Assembly (NCBI GenBank): GCA_013350335.1
Contig: CM023535.1
Location: 39,740,069 to 39,804,068 of the forward strand
Direction: 5' to 3'
From: Chimonanthus salicifolius
Lineage: Eukaryota > Streptophyta > Magnoliopsida > Laurales > Calycanthaceae
DNA length: 64,000 nucleotides
Under the pieces are notes generated by a model. That model saw only the letters and a list, made by a program, of their open reading frames with translations, did not search any database and was not told where the DNA came from. This document shows positions 20,372-32,142 of this stretch, one piece after another; the first letter of the stretch is position 1; the number at the start of each line of letters is the position of its first letter. The translations under genes and the position numbers were made by a program.

Positions 20372-23300
20372 TGTAACACCATGATATTTCCTTAGCTTAT
20401 AAATTTATTGGATGGGCCTATTTGGATTGCAATTTAATCGAATTTGAAATCAAAAAGTTGAAATGGACGTTAGATGGGCAAGGAAATGGGTCAATTAGCC
20501 AATTAAGACCCAATGGGTTATAAGTAATCTTAATTTAAAAATGATTGATGAATTAAATCATCATACATAAATTACATAATAAGAGGGGATAATGGAATTC
20601 AAAATAATGAAATAAAATGGCATATGGAAGTTTGAAAATAATTGGGTAAATTTAATTAAGTTAGTTGAAATTGGATAAGTTAGTGCATTTAATGCATTGA
20701 AGTCCACCTCATCAAGTGAAGTGGCAGGTGGGTGATGTGGAATTGCCATGTGGCATTCATGTCATCACATGGAAGCCAACTAAGCAAGGATGTCAAGTCA
20801 TCAAGTGAGGTGGAAAGTAGAATTGATGTGGCATACAAGTGGAGGTGACACACCAAGTGACATGGCCAAAGTGGGACCCAAGTGCCATATGGTGACCAAG
20901 TCATACATGCATGGTCGACCATGGCATGGGTTGAATTGGCCAACCACTTTTGAGTTTAAGTCTTGAATTAGGGTTTTGCTTAAGTTGGGAAAATGAAGGG
21001 ATAGGATGGAAGGCTAGGATTTCATCTAAGGAAAGATCAAGGGTGGAAATTAAAAGTTGGGTTATCTTGTCTAAGTACACTGTACTTAGACACTTGGGAA
21101 CCTATGGGTCTTCACCTCAAAAGCCATGAAGCCACCCTTGGGAAACGAAGGGCCTCCTTGGTTAGACCAAGCCACTATGAGAGGGAGGGAAGAGATTAAG
21201 GCTTTAACATAAAAACCCAAACCAAAGGGACACTCCAAACCCCTTGGCTGACCCCTCATCTCTTGAACAAGGTTTTCTCTCCACTCCTCTTCTCTCTCTC
21301 CCATCTCTATCTCCATGCAGTTGAAGCTTTTGAAGAACAAAGAAAAGAGAAGAAGAACTAAGGAAGAAGGGAAAGATCAAAAGAAAAGAAGGATTGAAGA
21401 GCCAAAGAGGAGGAACAACTCATTGAAGGAAAGGTATGCCTAGACTTAATCAAATCAATGGGGATTAATCTAAGGAAACCATAGGTTCGGCCATGATGTG
21501 GCTAAACCCATGGGTTCCATGTTGGTTGGAATGAGTGGCCAAAACTGTCATAAAGCCATGGAGTTGGAAATCCATCCAAAGGATGGATTATGACAAACCC
21601 ACTCTATCCACAATGGAGTCTCACTGTCCAACAAAAGGAGAGGGGCCTTAAAGTGCATGTTCTTGCAAACACAAAGGATCTGACCCAAAGTCAGTCGACT
21701 AAATCTTATGATTTAGTCGACTGAAAGTATACTGGCTAAGCACATATGAGATCTGGTTGTGTTTCAGCCGACTGAATCTTATGATTTAGTCGACTGAAAG
21801 TATACTAGCCAAGCATATATGGGATCTAGTTGTATTTCATTCGACTGAAGTAGAACGTTTTACTCTGGATTTTCCTCCAGAGCCTCTGTCTATCTTGTAG
21901 GATGGAAGGGAGATGAACCGGAAGAACAATGGTTTCGGCCATGTTGTATGGCCGAACCCCATGAATGATTTTATGGACCTATATATCTTTAAAGATTAAA
22001 TGACTAACTTGGGATTATTAGATTAAGAAATGAACATGGACCTTAGATGGAAATAGGGATGATGAAATTAAAATATATGTTTGAATTTGATGAGGTAAAG
22101 AGGTTCGCAAAGGGATTGTGATTCATCTCACGCGACAGTTAGCGTTATCCTTGCAAGGCAAGAAAGGATAGTATTTCGGACATTGGTAGGATTCCCACCA
22201 CATTGAGAACATTGTGGAGTATAATATGACACTTGTTTTATTCAAAATATGATGAATGGATTGGCTAAATAAATTGTATATGATTATGAGTTGATTTTCA
22301 ATGATATTATGTATTTTAAATGAAATGGCATTCTTGCATACATTACCTCATGTATGGCATGGGAAGGAACAAATATGACCAACAAGCCAAGTTTTGAGTG
22401 GCCCGGACATGACTTGGGATTGAGATTAGCTTATATGAAGCTATATGAACTGTTGAGGTTTGGCCTCGTCTGATTGATAAAAAAGTACAACGTAATTGGG
22501 CCAAATAGCTCCTGGGTAGTCAATCCCAAAACCCTGTGCAGTGGGAGGACTCCAAACTCCATCGCTAATCCCGATTAATTTGTGGATGGGTATACGGTGC
22601 CCTGGTGGTTGCCGCCTCAAACACTGTGGACATAATTGGCCAATGAAACCAGTGATTGATTTACGATGTGATTGGGTATGGACATTGCGTGGATTTCATT
22701 TGGCATTGACACCCATGATATAACACTTATGTTAGCATGATCATGATATGGACATCATGCATCGTTTTATTACTTATAAGATGTTTTTACAAATATGCCA
22801 TTAATGATGTATAAACCCTTGATTTATGATATTCTATTATTACTCCTATGTGTACCCTAACCCTAATTGAAATACCCACTGGGCATGTTAACTAATGCCC
22901 TACTTCTACCCTATAGATGTTGGAACAGGAAATGATAAGGCAAAAGATGTAGGAGCCAAGTGTTGGAGCTTGGAAGATTGAAGTTTTAAATTGCTTAGTT
23001 TTGATTTCAATGATGTATTCGGAGGACTTGCATTTTGGGTTATAATAATTTAGACTGTTTGGGAGACTTTAGAACTTATTTACTATGGTTTAATAATCTT
23101 GTTTTATTAAAATTTTATGGTCATTGGCTTTCCTTGCCTAATGATGTTAAGAAAATGAATAGCATCTTATTATATGAATTATTCTGCAAGCAATAAGATA
23201 AGCGTGTGTAAATATTTTAGTGGAGTTAGTCCACGCACACGTAATAATGGCCAATCAAGGGTTGGGCTTTGGAAACTCGGACTTGACTCGCATCGTAACG

Positions 23301-23373
23301 GCCCGTCCTCTCTCACTTATCAAAAAAAAAATATACTCTGATTTATGCAAGTGAAAAAGGGCGGGGAGTTACA
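20372..23373 (+). repeat. 5' LTR of Tekay A
   Basis: 3002 bp, TGTAACACCATGATATTTCC to GGCGGGGAGTTACA. Its first 680 bp match the 3' LTR at 28982-29655. It carries a striking inverted repeat at 21692-21723 (arms of 14 bp) with a second, imperfect copy at 21765-21796, and TTCGGCCAT-type palindromes near 21485 and 21933. Confidence 0.88.
21692..21796. repeat. Paired long palindromes in the Tekay A LTR
   Basis: CAGTCGACTAAATC (21692-21705), TTAT, GATTTAGTCGACTG (21710-21723) is a perfect 14-bp inverted repeat with a 4-bp loop. A 73-bp tandem copy places CAGCCGACTGAATC (21765-21778), TTAT, GATTTAGTCGACTG (21783-21796). A third half follows near 21838. Confidence 0.88.
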
Positions 23374-23391
23374 GTTGGTATCAGAGAGAAA
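23374..23391 (+). other. Primer binding site of Tekay A (tRNA-iMet type)
   Basis: GTTGGTATCAGAGAGAAA directly follows the LTR; TGGTATCAGAG matches the initiator tRNA-Met complement. Confidence 0.85.
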
Positions 23392-23822
23392 TCGGAAGTG
23401 TTGAGTCTCGCAAAGTAAGCTTAATACGATATCATGTCTCACTGATAAATAAGAATCCCAACTGACCGACTCCTCGGAGTCCGCTGCACAAGGGACGGAT
23501 TAATTTACTTTGACGAGAATTAGGCTGTAAACATTCAATCTGAGAACAACCTTTGATGAGAAAAACAACAGCAAGGGAAGGACAATCACTATAAATTTTA
23601 GATTTATCAAACATAGTGAAATAGGTCGTCCCTCCCCCGAACAAGGAACACTACATGATACTTAGGAAATTTCCTCAAGTAAGGAACACAAAGTGATATA
23701 TAGGAGAACTCAAAAAAACTTTTCGCTCTCTATGATTATTTGATCAAGTGTAAGTTCAAAGTATTTGAACACAAGTCTTTATGAGAAAACTAAGTCAACG
23801 AATGCTTCGATGACTTAGGAAA

Positions 23823-24346
23823 ATGCCTCCACGAAGAAGAAATACCCGACAGAACCCGAATCAGGAAGAGGGAGAGGACAGTGTGAATATTCATGTGGTA
23901 CATCCCCAGCTGCAGAGCCTAGTGCAGGAAATAGTCACCTCCATTGTACAGCAACAACAGAACGGCAATGGAGGCACTACTTTCAATGAATCCCAGGAGC
24001 GAACAATGGTCTGAGATTTCCAACAGTAGTGTCCCCCTTATTTCAAAGGTAATGAGGGACCCGCAGGCGCAGAGAATTGGATTGAGAATATCACGATGAT
24101 CTTGAAGCTGCTAAAGATCACCAATGATCAAGATCGAATACTGTTGGCTACCTCACAACTGGTAGACGATGTAGACAAATGGTGGAAGGTCATAGAACAT
24201 CAACAAGCACAGACTCTAGAGGCAAATGGAACAGAGATGACAGACTCGTCTGAAACTCTGAGACGGTGGTATATCAGGGACATCATCAGGCTACATGGTA
24301 TACCTAGGACTATTGTGTCCGATAGAGATGGCAGATTCACTGGCAG
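23823..24346 (+). pseudogene. Tekay A gag N-terminus joined to integrase core by deletion
   Basis: ATG 23823 begins MPPRRRNTRQNPNQ, the basic gag N-terminus of Tekay elements, followed by VQEIVTSIVQQQQNG. A TGA and a TAG interrupt near 24012-24027. The gag domain continues with ENWIENITMILKLLKI, DRILLATSQLVDDVDKWWKV. At about 24236 the frame passes without a break from gag into [19 protein letters not shown], the integrase core, with [11 protein letters not shown] (second catalytic Asp) up to the solo LTR at 24347. The junction lies on ATGAC, which occurs in both parent segments of Tekay C (gag codon 205 and integrase), so microhomology deletion or template switching is likely. Confidence 0.85.
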
Positions 24347-27300
24347 TGTAACGCCCGCCCCTTTTCACCGTAAAATCAGAGTACATTTTTTTTTTAAAAG
24401 TGACAAAGGGCGCGGACGTCACGACGCGAGTTAAGTTCCGAGCTTCTAAAGCCCGGCCCTTAACTGGCCAACCCTACGCGTGCGTGGGACATAAGTCCAC
24501 GAGTACGGTTCACGCGTAGCAAGTAAGCTCACTGAACATAAAAATAAATGCGGACGATCATAGAACTATCCTACCAGTTCTTCAGATAGCAGGGAAGAAA
24601 TACCCAATTAATTACAAAAATGCCATAATACTGTATTATCCAAAATAATACCTAAACATAGTAAACTACCTAAATTATTACATTTCCGACAAGCTAACTA
24701 TACAAATACATATTTTCCAAAATAAAGTAAAACATAATAATTAATCTGCCTCCCCAAGCTCCTAAGCTTGGCTTCCGTCTCGCCCTTCCGGTCCGCCATC
24801 TCCTGCATCGTCAGCTAGGGTAGAAGTAGGGCGTTAGACCACGCGCCCACTAGGACTCCGAGTAGGGCTAACACATGGATTAGTGATAACAAAGCATATA
24901 GATAATACATAACGAAAAGTCATAGAATGAATGTCATGTCATGGGTGTCTGTGCTATGAATCCCACCCATCATCCTTACTATCCCGATGCCATATCCCCC
25001 TTGACGGTAAGGCCTCGTCAAGGTGTAACCACAAATACAATATCCCCCTTGATGGAAGAACCATCATCAAGGTATAACAATAAATACAACATCCCCCTTG
25101 ACGGTAAGGCCTCGTCAAGGTGTAACCACAAATACAATATCCCCCTTGATGGAAGAACCATCATCAAGGTATAACAATAAATACAACATCCCCCTTGACG
25201 GTAAGGCATCGTCAAGGTACAATAATACACATGTGAAATGTCCCCATGCTTGTTTATCGGTCGCCCCGACGGAGCATGGACTCCGGTTTCATTTCATCCT
25301 TCCCCTGTCATATGCCTCCCATGCCATGCATGAGATGTAGATGCCATATGCCATGTAATATATGAAATTCAATAGTAATAAGACCCATCTTAAAACAATT
25401 ACAAGATTACCAACTAAATCAAAGGGAAACCATCCCACAATATTTAATCCAAAACCCATCATAAGCATTCACATAATTTCCAAAATAATTTAAAGGAAAA
25501 CATCACAAGATGTATAATCCAAAACTCATCTTAAAGACAACTACATGTTTTCCAAAATAAATTAAAGAAAACATCACCCAATCCATGGCTTACAAAAATG
25601 TAGGAATCCTACCGAATACCGACTCGTGTCCTTTTTCGTTTTCCGTTCGATAAACCCGATTGCCGATCGCGCACCGCCTGCGATGTCCAGTACCTTATTA
25701 CACATTCATCATTAGTCCATGTTTTAACCATTTCTAAGCCCATATGAAAAACCGGTCACTATTTAGGTTTTGTGGGTCCCATATCATTTATTAAACCTTT
25801 TAATCCCATAAGTCTTAAAATTCGGCCACCCTAGGCTTTATCAATCACTTATAAGGTTATTACATTAGATCCCCTAAGTCCATGATCAATTTCCATGGAA
25901 TTCTTGAATTTGGCCACTAATTACGGTTTTGCCACTACCCCTTTTACATAAACAATTACTCATTCATTCATGCCTACCTAAGCCCAAAATTGATCCACAA
26001 CTTAGGTCCATTAATGATCCCTAACCATGTTACAAGATCATTAAAAATCAACCCTTAACTTAGCCTCATTTCCATTGATTTAACACATGCATAATTCCAA
26101 ATTTGGCCTATAACATGACCTAACATTGGGTCATGGGTTCGGCCATACACCATGGCCGAATCCATGATGCCTATTTCCCATTTTTTCTTGGGTCCATTTA
26201 CATCATTTAGATCCACCAATAATCCTTCTTTGAGGGTTTTAAATCATGCATCTAAACCATATTCTTAACCCCATTTGAATCATTACACTTGTTCATTTAA
26301 AAACCCTAAATTCATCAACACATTATCCATTAAACCCACCATTTAATCATCATTTCACCACCATAGGGTTCAAGGTTCACTTCATCCATGCCTTTCAAGG
26401 CTATACACCTCTTTGCATTTTCATCATAACACCATTTTAAAACTTTCCCACATTCATTCATTTACTAAAATTCATTAGTTAAAAATCCTCATTGCCTTCC
26501 ATTTTTCAAACCCTAATAAATCATACATTACTTACCATGGGGTTTGGCCATGTTACATGGCCGAATCCTATGGTCCTTGACTCAAAAAAATTGCATATAC
26601 CTCTATGTTTGATCACATTAAGCATGTACTATCCTTAGTCCCTTTTATTTTTCCTTAACCCTAATTTTTCTCCATTAGGGTTGTACCCACTTTCTATTCC
26701 TTAAACCCTAACTAATTAAACCAAACACCTAATCACCCAATTCCATGCTCAATTTAATAAATTACACAATGCACATACTACATTTACTTATTTCTTTTCC
26801 CTAACCCTAATTCATCCATTTAGGGTTTCCTCCATCTTCCACCCTCTCATTTGATGGGTTTAACATCCATGGCATAAATTTATGTAACCACCATTAAATT
26901 CTACAAAAATAAATTTCAAATCTTAAACCCTAAAAATCCAAAATTTCTTGTTTAAGAAATACTCACAATCCATCGTCTCCTCCGACTTCCGCCGCTCCCG
27001 TCGGTTTCCTTAGCCTCCTCTCTCCTTCCTCTTGATCTTTAATAGGTCAAGAGGCTTGATCAATGGTGGCAACCCCCAACCTTAGGATCAGCCAAGTTAG
27101 GGTTTAAATTGAGAGAGAGAGAAAAGAGGATGGAGATGAGAAAAAAAAAACACAAGTACCTAGTCTTGACCTTGGTGTAATGGCTTACCCTTGTACTTCC
27201 CTCTCCTTTCTTCCAAACTTTTCTTCTTCTTTCTCTTGGTTTTCTTCCTTTCTTTCATCTCTTAGTGTGGGACGGTGGTAGAGATGAAAAGAGGGAGAGA

Positions 27301-28088
27301 GTGAAGAGCTCGTTGGAATGGAGAGATTGAGATGAAAAGTCATCTCACCTCTTGATTGCTTAAGATATTTTCCACAATAACTCCTCCCACCAACCCATGG
27401 GATATTTTCATTTTTTTTTTTTTCACTTTATGCTTTATGGTACCATGCCCAACGTTTTGGTGTCTTTAAAGATAACATGGCTTTTGGTCCTTTGACCATT
27501 TGACCACCTTTGACCCTCATTTGAATAATTTATTTAATTAATTAATTAGATAATTAACTTAGGTTAATTTAATTAATTCCCATTTTAACTTAATTCCATT
27601 TACTTAAACCACCTTCATACATCCACCCATGGTTGACTAATTCCACCATGGTGGCCGGCCCCACCAATCCTTGGCCCACACGCCACCCCACTTGATGAGG
27701 TGGAGGTGGGTCCCACTTGGCCACATCACCTTGGTTTAATTCCAAATAACTTAGATAATTTAAATTTCATTCCATTCATTCTAAATGAATCACCATTGGG
27801 CCCATGGCCCAATTACACTTTCATCTTACCCATTTACCTTAGAGCTTAACCATCTTGACCCATTGGGTCCCAAATGGGTATTTGACCCAATTTGACCATT
27901 CTTGACCTATTTAACCCTCATTGCCCCTTTAAATGAATTTAAATCAACTCCATAATCCATTGGGCCATACTTGGGCCTTTGCCCAAACTTTGGCCCATTT
28001 ACCATCTAATCTGCAAATTTTCTAATTTCCATCACTAAAATAAATGATATCCACATTTATATTAATTTAAAAATTCCGGGCCACTACA
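24347..28088 (-). mobile_element. Solo LTR (Tekay type, 3.74 kb) in Tekay A integrase
   Basis: On the plus strand it begins TGTAACGCCCGCCCC and ends GGGCCACTACA, with a perfect 5-bp duplication GGCAG at 24342-24346 and 28089-28093. No primer site or internal region remains. The head carries the CACGACGCGAGTTAAG block found in the minus-strand Tekay LTRs of this window, so orientation is minus. It contains a minisatellite at 24991-25222 and TTCGGCCAT palindromes near 26138 and 26545. It is closely related in layout to the solo LTR at 56994-61035. Confidence 0.9.
24991..25222. repeat. Minisatellite of alternating hairpin units (48 + 49 bp)
   Basis: Five units start near 24999, 25047, 25096, 25144 and 25193. 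Odd units carry CCTTGACG...CGTCAAGG; even units carry CCTTGATGG...CCATCATCAAGG. Both form hairpins, and the two types differ at paired positions on both arms. The higher-order period is 97 bp. Confidence 0.9.
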
Positions 28089-28920
28089 GGCAGGGCGTGA
28101 CAGAGCATGCAGTCGGCTATGGGGAAAAATTTGTTATACAACACAGCTTCCCATCCACAGACCGACGGTCAGTCAGAATGAACTACAAACATTGGAGGAT
28201 ATGCTAAGAGCATGCATGCTAGACTTCCGGGGTAGTTGGGAAGATCACTTACCACTGGTCGAGTTCTCATACAACAACAGTTTCCAAGCAAGCCTCAAGA
28301 TGGCTCCATTTGAGGCATTGTATGGTAGACCCAGCATATCTCCTCTGTGTTGGACAGAGGCCGGTGAGCCTGCTCTTATTGGACCTGGTCTGGTTGCAGA
28401 GACCACGAAACAGATCAAGGTGATACGACATCATCTGTTCATGGCACAGAGTAGACAGAAAAGCTACGTTGATAGAAGAAGAAGATCTCTTGAGTTTGAA
28501 GTGGGAGACCTAGTATTCTTGAAGGTTTCGCCACGAAATGGACACATGGGGTTTGGAAAGAAAGAGAAGCTATCACCCAGATTTGTGGGACCCTTCCCAA
28601 TCCATGAGAAGGTGGTGGAAGTGGCCTATCATCTGATACTCCCTCCACAATTGTCAGGACTACACGACGTATTTCATGTTTCCATACTAAGGAAGTACAA
28701 CGCTCACCCATCACACATGCTGAATGTGCAAGAAATAGAAGTTCAAATCAACGTATCTTACGTCGAAAGGCCTGTCTGAGTAATTGATACGGAGCAAAAG
28801 GTGTTATGGAACAGAGTGATTCCGTTCGTCAAAGTGGTATCGGACCGATACGATAATGAGAAAGCCACTTGGGATCTGGAGTCAGAAATGAGAGCAACTC
28901 ATCCTGAGCTAGTTGTATGA
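28089..28920 (+). pseudogene. Tekay A integrase C-terminal half and chromodomain-like tail
   Basis: The integrase resumes after the solo [12 protein letters not shown] with the catalytic Glu, then a TGA/frameshift near 28178. The 195-codon frame from 28192 holds [53 protein letters not shown] and the GPY/F module LSPRFVGPFPIHEKV. After a TGA at 28777-28779 the same frame continues into FVKVVSDRYDNEKATWDLE and stops at 28918-28920. That tail corresponds to the degenerate chromodomain end of Tekay/Del polyproteins, which is thought to guide insertion to heterochromatin. The position equal to the second UAG of Tekay C is an ordinary TCG (Ser) here. Confidence 0.87.
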
Positions 28921-28981
28921 TTTGTTTGAAACCCTACTTCGTCCGATTTTCAGGACGAAAATTCTAAAAAAATGGTACTAT

Positions 28982-29655
28982 TGTAATACCCTAGATTTTC
29001 CTTAGCTTATAAATTTATTGGATGGGCCCATTTGGATTGCAATTTAATTGAATTTCAAATCAAAAAGTTGAAATGGACATTAGATGGGCAAGAAAATGGG
29101 TCAATTACCCAATTAAGACCCAATGGGTCATAGGTGATCTTAATTTAAGAATGATTGATGAATTAGATCATCATACATAAATTACATAATAAAGGGGATA
29201 ATGGAATAAAAAATGATGAAATAAAATGGCATATGGAAGTTTGAAAATAATTGGGTAAATTTAGTTAAGTTTGTTGAAATTGGATAAGTTAGCACATTTA
29301 ATGCATGAAAGTCCACCTCATCAAGTGAGGTGGCATGTGGGTGATGTGGCATTGTCATGTGACATTCATGTCATCACATGGAAGCCAACTAAACAAGGAT
29401 GCCACGTCATCAAGTGAGGTGGAAAGTAGAATTGAATGGCATACAAGTGGAGGTCACACACCAAGTGACATGGCCAAAGTGGGACCCAAGTGCCATGTGG
29501 TCGACATGCATGGTCGACCATGGCATGGGTTGACTTGGTCAACCACTTTTGACTTTAAGTCTTGAATTAGGGTTTTGCTTAAGTTGGGAAGATGAAGGGA
29601 TAGGATGGAAGGCTAGGATTTCATCTAAGGAAAGATCAAGGGAGGAGATTAAAAG
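28982..29655 (+). repeat. 3' LTR of Tekay A, truncated
   Basis: It starts TGTAATACCCTAGATTTTCC after the purine-rich AAAAAAATGGTACTAT and matches the first 680 bp of the 5' LTR. It is cut at AAAAG by the next LTR (TGTAACACTCGG). Confidence 0.87.
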
Positions 29656-30475
29656 TGTAACACTCGGATTTTTCAATACATAAATATATTGGATTTCGTT
29701 TATTCAAATTGTTAAAATGGTTGAAGTTTAGATTTATGAATGGAATGGACCTTAGATGGGTAAAGGAGTTGGGTCAATAACCCAATTGAGACCCAATGGG
29801 TCATGGATAAGGTTGAATTGGAAATAATTGGGTAAACCTTAAATAAATGGGTCAATTGCTCAATTGGGACCCAATGGGTCAAGGTGAACTAATTTTGAAG
29901 TAAATGGGTAAGATTAATTTAAGTGAGTCAAATACCCAATTAAGACCCAAGGCATGAGATCCACCTCATCAAGTGAGGTTGCATGGCCGAACCCTAATTT
30001 TTTATGGGGATCATTTGAGGACTCAAAGAGAGACTAGATGAGGTTCGGCCATGTTTTATGGCCGAACCCCATCAAGTGACCTAAAACATGTTGGATGTAA
30101 TTTTATTAAGAAAAACCCATCCTCAAGGTGTATAGGATGGAAAGTAGAAGAAAAGAAAGAACATGGCCGAACCCCATGAATGATTTTATGAATCCATTTA
30201 TGTTTAAAAGTTAAATGACTAACTAGGGATTATTGGATTAAGAAATAAAAAGAAATGAATCATGATTGACTCACATTGTTTAAAATAAAACAAGGATTAA
30301 AAAGAGGGTCAAAAACCAAAGAGTGAGGTTCAGCCATGTTGTATGGCCGAACCCCATTGATGGGTTTTTGTGGACATGAACACATTTCATCAATGTTGTA
30401 TGGCCGAACCCCATTGAGGGTCTTGACCGGTTTAAGAACTATGATCCGTAAATGGACTTAATATGAAAACCATTG
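29656..30475 (+). repeat. 5' part of a further Tekay-type LTR (LTR D)
   Basis: It begins TGTAACACTCGGATTTTTC and shows the family's composition, including GGTTCGGCCATGTTTTATGG and related palindromes near 30051, 30338 and 30398. About 820 bp remain before copia 2 sequence starts; the exact right edge is uncertain by a few tens of bases. No internal region or 3' end was located. Confidence 0.65.
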
Positions 30476-31985
30476 ATTTTACTATCATGGCGACACATTG
30501 TGTCGGTGATCTATCGCATTGACAGAGGACGATCATTCGTGGTGTTGCGATGCATCGTCCTGGGAATCGAAGGTTCTGGTTGAAAATGGTCTACCAAACA
30601 AATCTGGTCTCAGGTTGATTGTATTGTGGAGACGATACATCGCTGTAACAGTGCCGTTCTATCAGGCGTAACGATTAATCGACATGACTTAAAAAAAGTC
30701 AGGACTGTCATACATAGACTAGTCTCAGATTGATCAATCGTGCTGACGATCCTTCGTCTGGTACTTGGCAGAACAATCGCCCACACGATCAATCGCCTGA
30801 AGTCTGATTTGAACACACACTGTAAAATACAGTTCAGGGTCATGAAGATACATTCGTCTAGAGGTGATCCTTCATGAGGAATCTATCACGCCATATCGGG
30901 CACACGACCAATCGCCAGAGTTAGGGCCGACACATCCAGACGACGACCCGTCGCCCTGGAAAATGTTTGAGGGTCTATCTTGACAAACCTATTAAGACAA
31001 GATAGCCTCAGGCCTATACAATCGCCAACCCACCATCCATCGCCAATGGATTTGTATGATCAATCGTGGTACACGATCAATCGTGGGGTACTGCTTTTGA
31101 AACGTTCAGTTGTATTTAATGCACAACGGTCATATCATCACGATGCATCGCGAGGCTGAACGATCGCCTGTGTCGAAACTTTAGAGTTATCTATTTAAGC
31201 TTTGGATTTTGTTGAAGGGGATAGAGCTTTTATTTGTGTTGAGAAAAAATTGAAGGAAATCTTTGAGACTCCACTCCTCCTTCACACTCTCTCTAAACTT
31301 CACTATTGGAAAATCTTTTACAGATCCAATCACCTTGTCGATTGAGATAAAGAGAGAAAAAAGAATTTAGATCTAGGATCCAAACTTGCACATCACCAAT
31401 CTTAGAAACCCTCTCCCTATCTTGTGATTGCTCCATACAAACGTGCATCTTCATCTTTAACAAGATCAAAGGGAGAGCTTTTCAAGAAACACAATTTCAT
31501 CAAAGCTTGAGCTTCAAAGGCAAGTGTTTTTATTTTAAAACATCATTTCTGAAGTGGACTAGATCATTGGATCAAACCACTATAAAAAATAGAGGGATAT
31601 GGACGTAGACCGAGGTTGGTCGAACCTTTCAAAATTAGTAGTGTGTAGTTGAAAGTCCTATACTATTAGTGAGGTGTAATTCCCCACTTAGTGAATTCGG
31701 ATAGCCCAAGATTAGGTGAGTACATTAGTGGATGTAGGTTTATTAAACCGAACTTCTATAAATCGGGTGTTTACATGTTTGATTAAATGTATGTGTGAAT
31801 GTTAATCTAAAATTACACATCTCTTGTTCACACAAAACACCATTACATCTTGATTAACATTGTCATTCCACTTCATTAATTTGTGTTAATCAAGTAAATT
31901 TAAAAGGATAAAAAATTTGGGGATTGTCTTATTCAACCTCCCCCCCTCTCCTAGAGAATCAGACTCTAGCACTCGGGAACTTTCA
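30476..31985 (+). repeat. 5' LTR of copia element 2, left-truncated
   Basis: From about 30545 it aligns with the 3' LTR (from about 38312). The first 300 bp, including TGTTAGTGCCCCGG, are missing. It ends GGGAACTTTCA before the primer site. Between 30490 and 31160 many ACGAT/ATCG-type palindromes occur, for example CACGATCAATCGTG at 31072-31085. Confidence 0.82.
31581..31590 (+). promoter_or_regulatory. Candidate TATA box of the copia 2 LTR
   Basis: TATAAAAAAT preceded by AAACCAC. The same AACCACTATAAAA-like block recurs in the copia 2 3' LTR (near 39325), and on the minus strand in the copia 3 LTR (18143) and the solo LTR (35063), at a similar distance from the LTR end. Conservation suggests a function; a TATA role is inferred. 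Confidence 0.35.
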
Positions 31986-32002
31986 ATTGGTATCAGAGCC
32001 TC
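31986..32002 (+). other. Primer binding site of copia element 2 (tRNA-iMet)
   Basis: ATTGGTATCAGAGCCTC directly follows the LTR; TGGTATCAGAGC is the perfect complement of the initiator tRNA-Met 3' end. Confidence 0.9.
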
Positions 32003-32142
32003 ATACTCTTTATAAGGATTTAACCATCTGAGTAGATCATTGTGCTAGATTACCCCATGGATGCCCAAAAATTCATATATTATTTCCTTCTATTTGTGCA
32101 CTCTATTTTGGTATTGTTGAAAGCAAAAATAGAAATTTTTTT

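Larger units (their letters stand above)
20372..29655 (+). mobile_element. Ty3/gypsy element A (Tekay/Del type), internally deleted
   Basis: The 5' LTR (20372-23373) is followed by the tRNA-Met primer site, a gag start, an integrase tail, a purine-rich tract near 28966 and a partial 3' LTR (28982-29655). Compared with Tekay C it lacks roughly 3.1 kb between mid-gag and the integrase core. A solo LTR of another Tekay family is inserted in its integrase. The 3' LTR is cut at 29656 by another LTR. It is non-autonomous. Confidence 0.88.

Noticed and set aside
24991..25222. CRISPR-like array of regularly spaced repeats
   Set aside because: Units are contiguous tandem hairpins without unique spacers, in a plant LTR.
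29335..29565. 76-codon frame and similar frames in LTRs (20561-21340)
   Set aside because: Within Tekay A LTRs, not conserved between the two LTR copies as protein.
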